DNA of 33,088 nucleotides from Streptacidiphilus fuscans (GTDB lineage Bacteria; Actinomycetota; Actinomycetes; Streptomycetales; Streptomycetaceae): assembly GCF_015690355.1 (NCBI RefSeq), contig NZ_JADPRT010000009.1:1-33088 (forward strand), given 5' to 3'. A program made the translations under genes and the position numbers. Position 1 is the stretch's first letter, and each line of letters opens with the position of its first letter. The notes under the pieces are model-generated. The model had not been told where the DNA came from, searched no databases, and worked only from the letters and a program-made list of their open reading frames with translations. Shown here piece by piece: positions 31,713 to 33,088 of this stretch.

Positions 31713-32942
31713 GTGCCCACGCACCGCTCGCACCGCTCGCACCGATCCCGACCGGATGTCAGCGCCTTCGCGGAGAGCCTGTTCGCGGTCCTGCCGCGCA
31801 GCGACCAGCGCAAGTGGGCCGAGGTCTACCTGCGGGGCCTGCTCACCGTGTCCGGCCGCAAGTCGCTGCGCCAACTTGCCCTGGCCGTACCGGGTTCGCC
31901 CACCGCGTCGCAATGCCTCCAGCAGTTCATCAACGCGAGCCCCTGGGACTGGGCGCCGGTGCGCCAGGAGCTCGCCCGCACCGTCGCGGCCGCGCGGCCG
32001 CCGGACGCCTGGACGATCGGCGCCGCCGTCATCCCCAAGCGCGGCGAGCACTCGGCGGGCGTGCACCGCCGGTACGTCCCCGGGGCCGGACGCGCGCTCA
32101 ACTGCCAGGTGGGGCTGGGCCTGTTCCTGTCGAACGAGGAGTCCAGCATCCCGCTCGACTGGGAGCTCTTCCTGCACGAGAGCTGGCGCTCCGACGCGGA
32201 CCGGCTGCAGCGCGCCCGCATCCCCAACGAGGTCTCCGGCCGCCCCGAACTGGCGCAAGTCCTCGACCTGGTGGACCGTCGCCCCGTCACATCAGCCTCG
32301 CGTGCGACGCCCCTGGTCGCCGATCTGTGCGACCTCGGCGAGTTGGGCGGCCTCGCGTGTGCCGACCGGCTGCCCGCCGAGCTGGCCGGACGCGGGGTGA
32401 CCTACGTCGTGCGCGTCCCGTCGACCCAACTCCTCGCCCCCGTCGCGCCGCCGGGCCGCCCGGTGGCGCCGCGTCCAGCTGCGGAGCTGCTGCACGCACC
32501 GCCCACGCGGCGTCGCGTGCCGATGCTCGTCTCGGTGCCGGTCCGGCTGCCCGGCTCCGAACTCCCGCACCGGCTCTGGGCCCACGAGCCCGGGACAGAT
32601 CCGCGCACCGTCCGCTACTACCTCACCGACCTGGCCGACGCCGGCGCGGACCGGGTCGTCTCGCTGCTGCGCCATCTGGAGCGCACCGAGGTCGCGATGA
32701 CAGCTCTGGGCGACGGCTTCGGGATGCGCGACTTCGCGGGGCGGTCCTTCCTCGGCTGGCACCACCACATGACGATGACGTCGGCCGCCTACGCCTACAG
32801 CCGCATGGCCGACACCGGCCGCCCGGCAGCCGTCCCCCTCCCCCACCCCACGCGCCCGGCCCCGTGCGTCGGCGTGCCCCGAAGCCGCGCGCTCACCCCC
32901 CGCCCGGGCCACCGGCACGGCCGACCTGCGGCCCGGGTCTAG
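31713..32942 (+). CDS. IS701-transposase-like protein lacking catalytic residues (probable domesticated)
   Basis: A 409-residue protein with the length and order of an IS701-family DDE transposase: FAESLFAVLPRSDQRKWAEVYLRGLL near the N-terminus (residues 19-44), then PKRGEHSAGVHRRYV and LNCQVGLGLFLSNEESSIPLDWELFL (109-154), VADLCDLGELG (202-212), and RDFAGRSFLGWHHHMTM (339-355). The first catalytic Asp, normally in DDTGFPK, is replaced (GAAVIPK, 103-109). The acidic residue of the EGRSW motif is Ala (A342). D204 remains. The frame is intact, with normal codon use, a GGGGAG site before the GTG at 31713 and its own promoter. This suggests a retained non-transposing function. No terminal inverted repeats were seen. 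Confidence 0.85.
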   Translation: MPTHRSHRSHRSRPDVSAFAESLFAVLPRSDQRKWAEVYLRGLLTVSGRKSLRQLALAVPGSPTASQCLQQFINASPWDWAPVRQELARTVAAARPPDAWTIGAAVIPKRGEHSAGVHRRYVPGAGRALNCQVGLGLFLSNEESSIPLDWELFLHESWRSDADRLQRARIPNEVSGRPELAQVLDLVDRRPVTSASRATPLVADLCDLGELGGLACADRLPAELAGRGVTYVVRVPSTQLLAPVAPPGRPVAPRPAAELLHAPPTRRRVPMLVSVPVRLPGSELPHRLWAHEPGTDPRTVRYYLTDLADAGADRVVSLLRHLERTEVAMTALGDGFGMRDFAGRSFLGWHHHMTMTSAAYAYSRMADTGRPAAVPLPHPTRPAPCVGVPRSRALTPRPGHRHGRPAARV

Positions 32943-32945
32943 GGC

Positions 32946-33088
32946 CTACTGCGGCCCCGGCAGGACGCGGGTGAGGCAGTCGGTCAGCGCGTCCTCGAAC
33001 AGGGCGTGCAGCCCCGCCGCAGCGCCGCGGCCGCGGCCGGCGGCCCCCCGGGCGGCCCCCCCGGGGGGGGGCGCCCCCCGGTGCAGGA
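32946..33088 (-). CDS. C-terminal end of a reverse-strand gene (partial, doubtful upstream part)
   Basis: Reading right to left, an open frame ends GLHALFEDALTDCLTRVLPGPQ and a TAG at 32946-32948, only 3 bases from the convergent transposase-like stop. The last ~20 residues look like the terminal helix of a regulator-type protein, but no family can be named. Beyond about 33037 the DNA is nearly pure G/C homopolymer, so the frame there is not trustworthy. Confidence 0.35.
   Translation of the reverse strand, partial: LHRGAPPPGGAARGAAGRGRGAAAGLHALFEDALTDCLTRVLPGPQ

Noticed and set aside
31581..33088. An active insertion sequence
   Set aside because: No terminal inverted repeats or target duplication are visible, and the transposase-like protein lacks key catalytic residues. 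The right flank is too short to exclude a distant end.

Overview
The window is about 33 kb of very GC-rich DNA with strong third-position GC bias, many GTG starts, TAT signals, a DmdR/IdeR-type iron box and a gamma-butyrolactone (A-factor type) signalling locus. Together these point to a member of the Streptomycetaceae (Streptomyces, Kitasatospora or Streptacidiphilus). No tRNA, rRNA or CRISPR array was seen. Coding density is high. Most long open frames lying opposite the genes listed here are GC-driven mirror frames and were left out.

Left part (1-9144): a maltokinase-cap-like protein, a secreted NlpC/P60 peptidase, a coupled pair made of a polytopic membrane protein and a ThrE-type exporter with an acidic repeat tail, an iron-uptake operon (a fused EfeU-EfeO protein coupled to a TAT-exported EfeB peroxidase, behind a near-consensus iron box), and a small secreted protein. 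Next (9272-13871): a DUF35 zinc-ribbon protein divergent from a TetR regulator with two matching operators, a thioredoxin, and a 977-residue STAND-type ATPase with a LuxR-like C-terminus. The last is divergent from a class I terpene synthase (14238-15245), with paired direct repeats between them.

Middle (15381-25102): an ArsR-MFS operon with twin palindromic operators, an ABC-2 transporter operon closed by a strong terminator, a NarL-type two-component system, and a TetR-controlled operon (degenerate ABC ATPase, YhgE/Pip membrane protein, TetR) behind a perfect 24-bp palindrome. Then come a BlaI/M56 peptidase pair divergent from a PAP2 phosphatase (25128-27325), and a GYPQ-repeat/glycine-zipper protein.

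Right part (28046-32942): a complete butyrolactone locus. scbA (AfsA-type synthase) is divergent from scbR (receptor), which is coupled to an scbB-like reductase. A second, ScbR-like TetR protein follows. After it comes an IS701-transposase-like gene in which two of the three expected catalytic acidic positions are replaced, preceded by a promoter-spanning inverted repeat. This probable domesticated transposase inside a quorum-sensing locus is the most novel item.

Four copies of an intergenic repeat family (ends GTTGCA...GGGGCGCGGGG, internal long hairpins) lie just behind stop codons at 2036-2274, 10351-10471, 15280-15380 and 21465-21618. The last ~50 bases of the window are homopolymer-rich and look like unreliable contig-end sequence.
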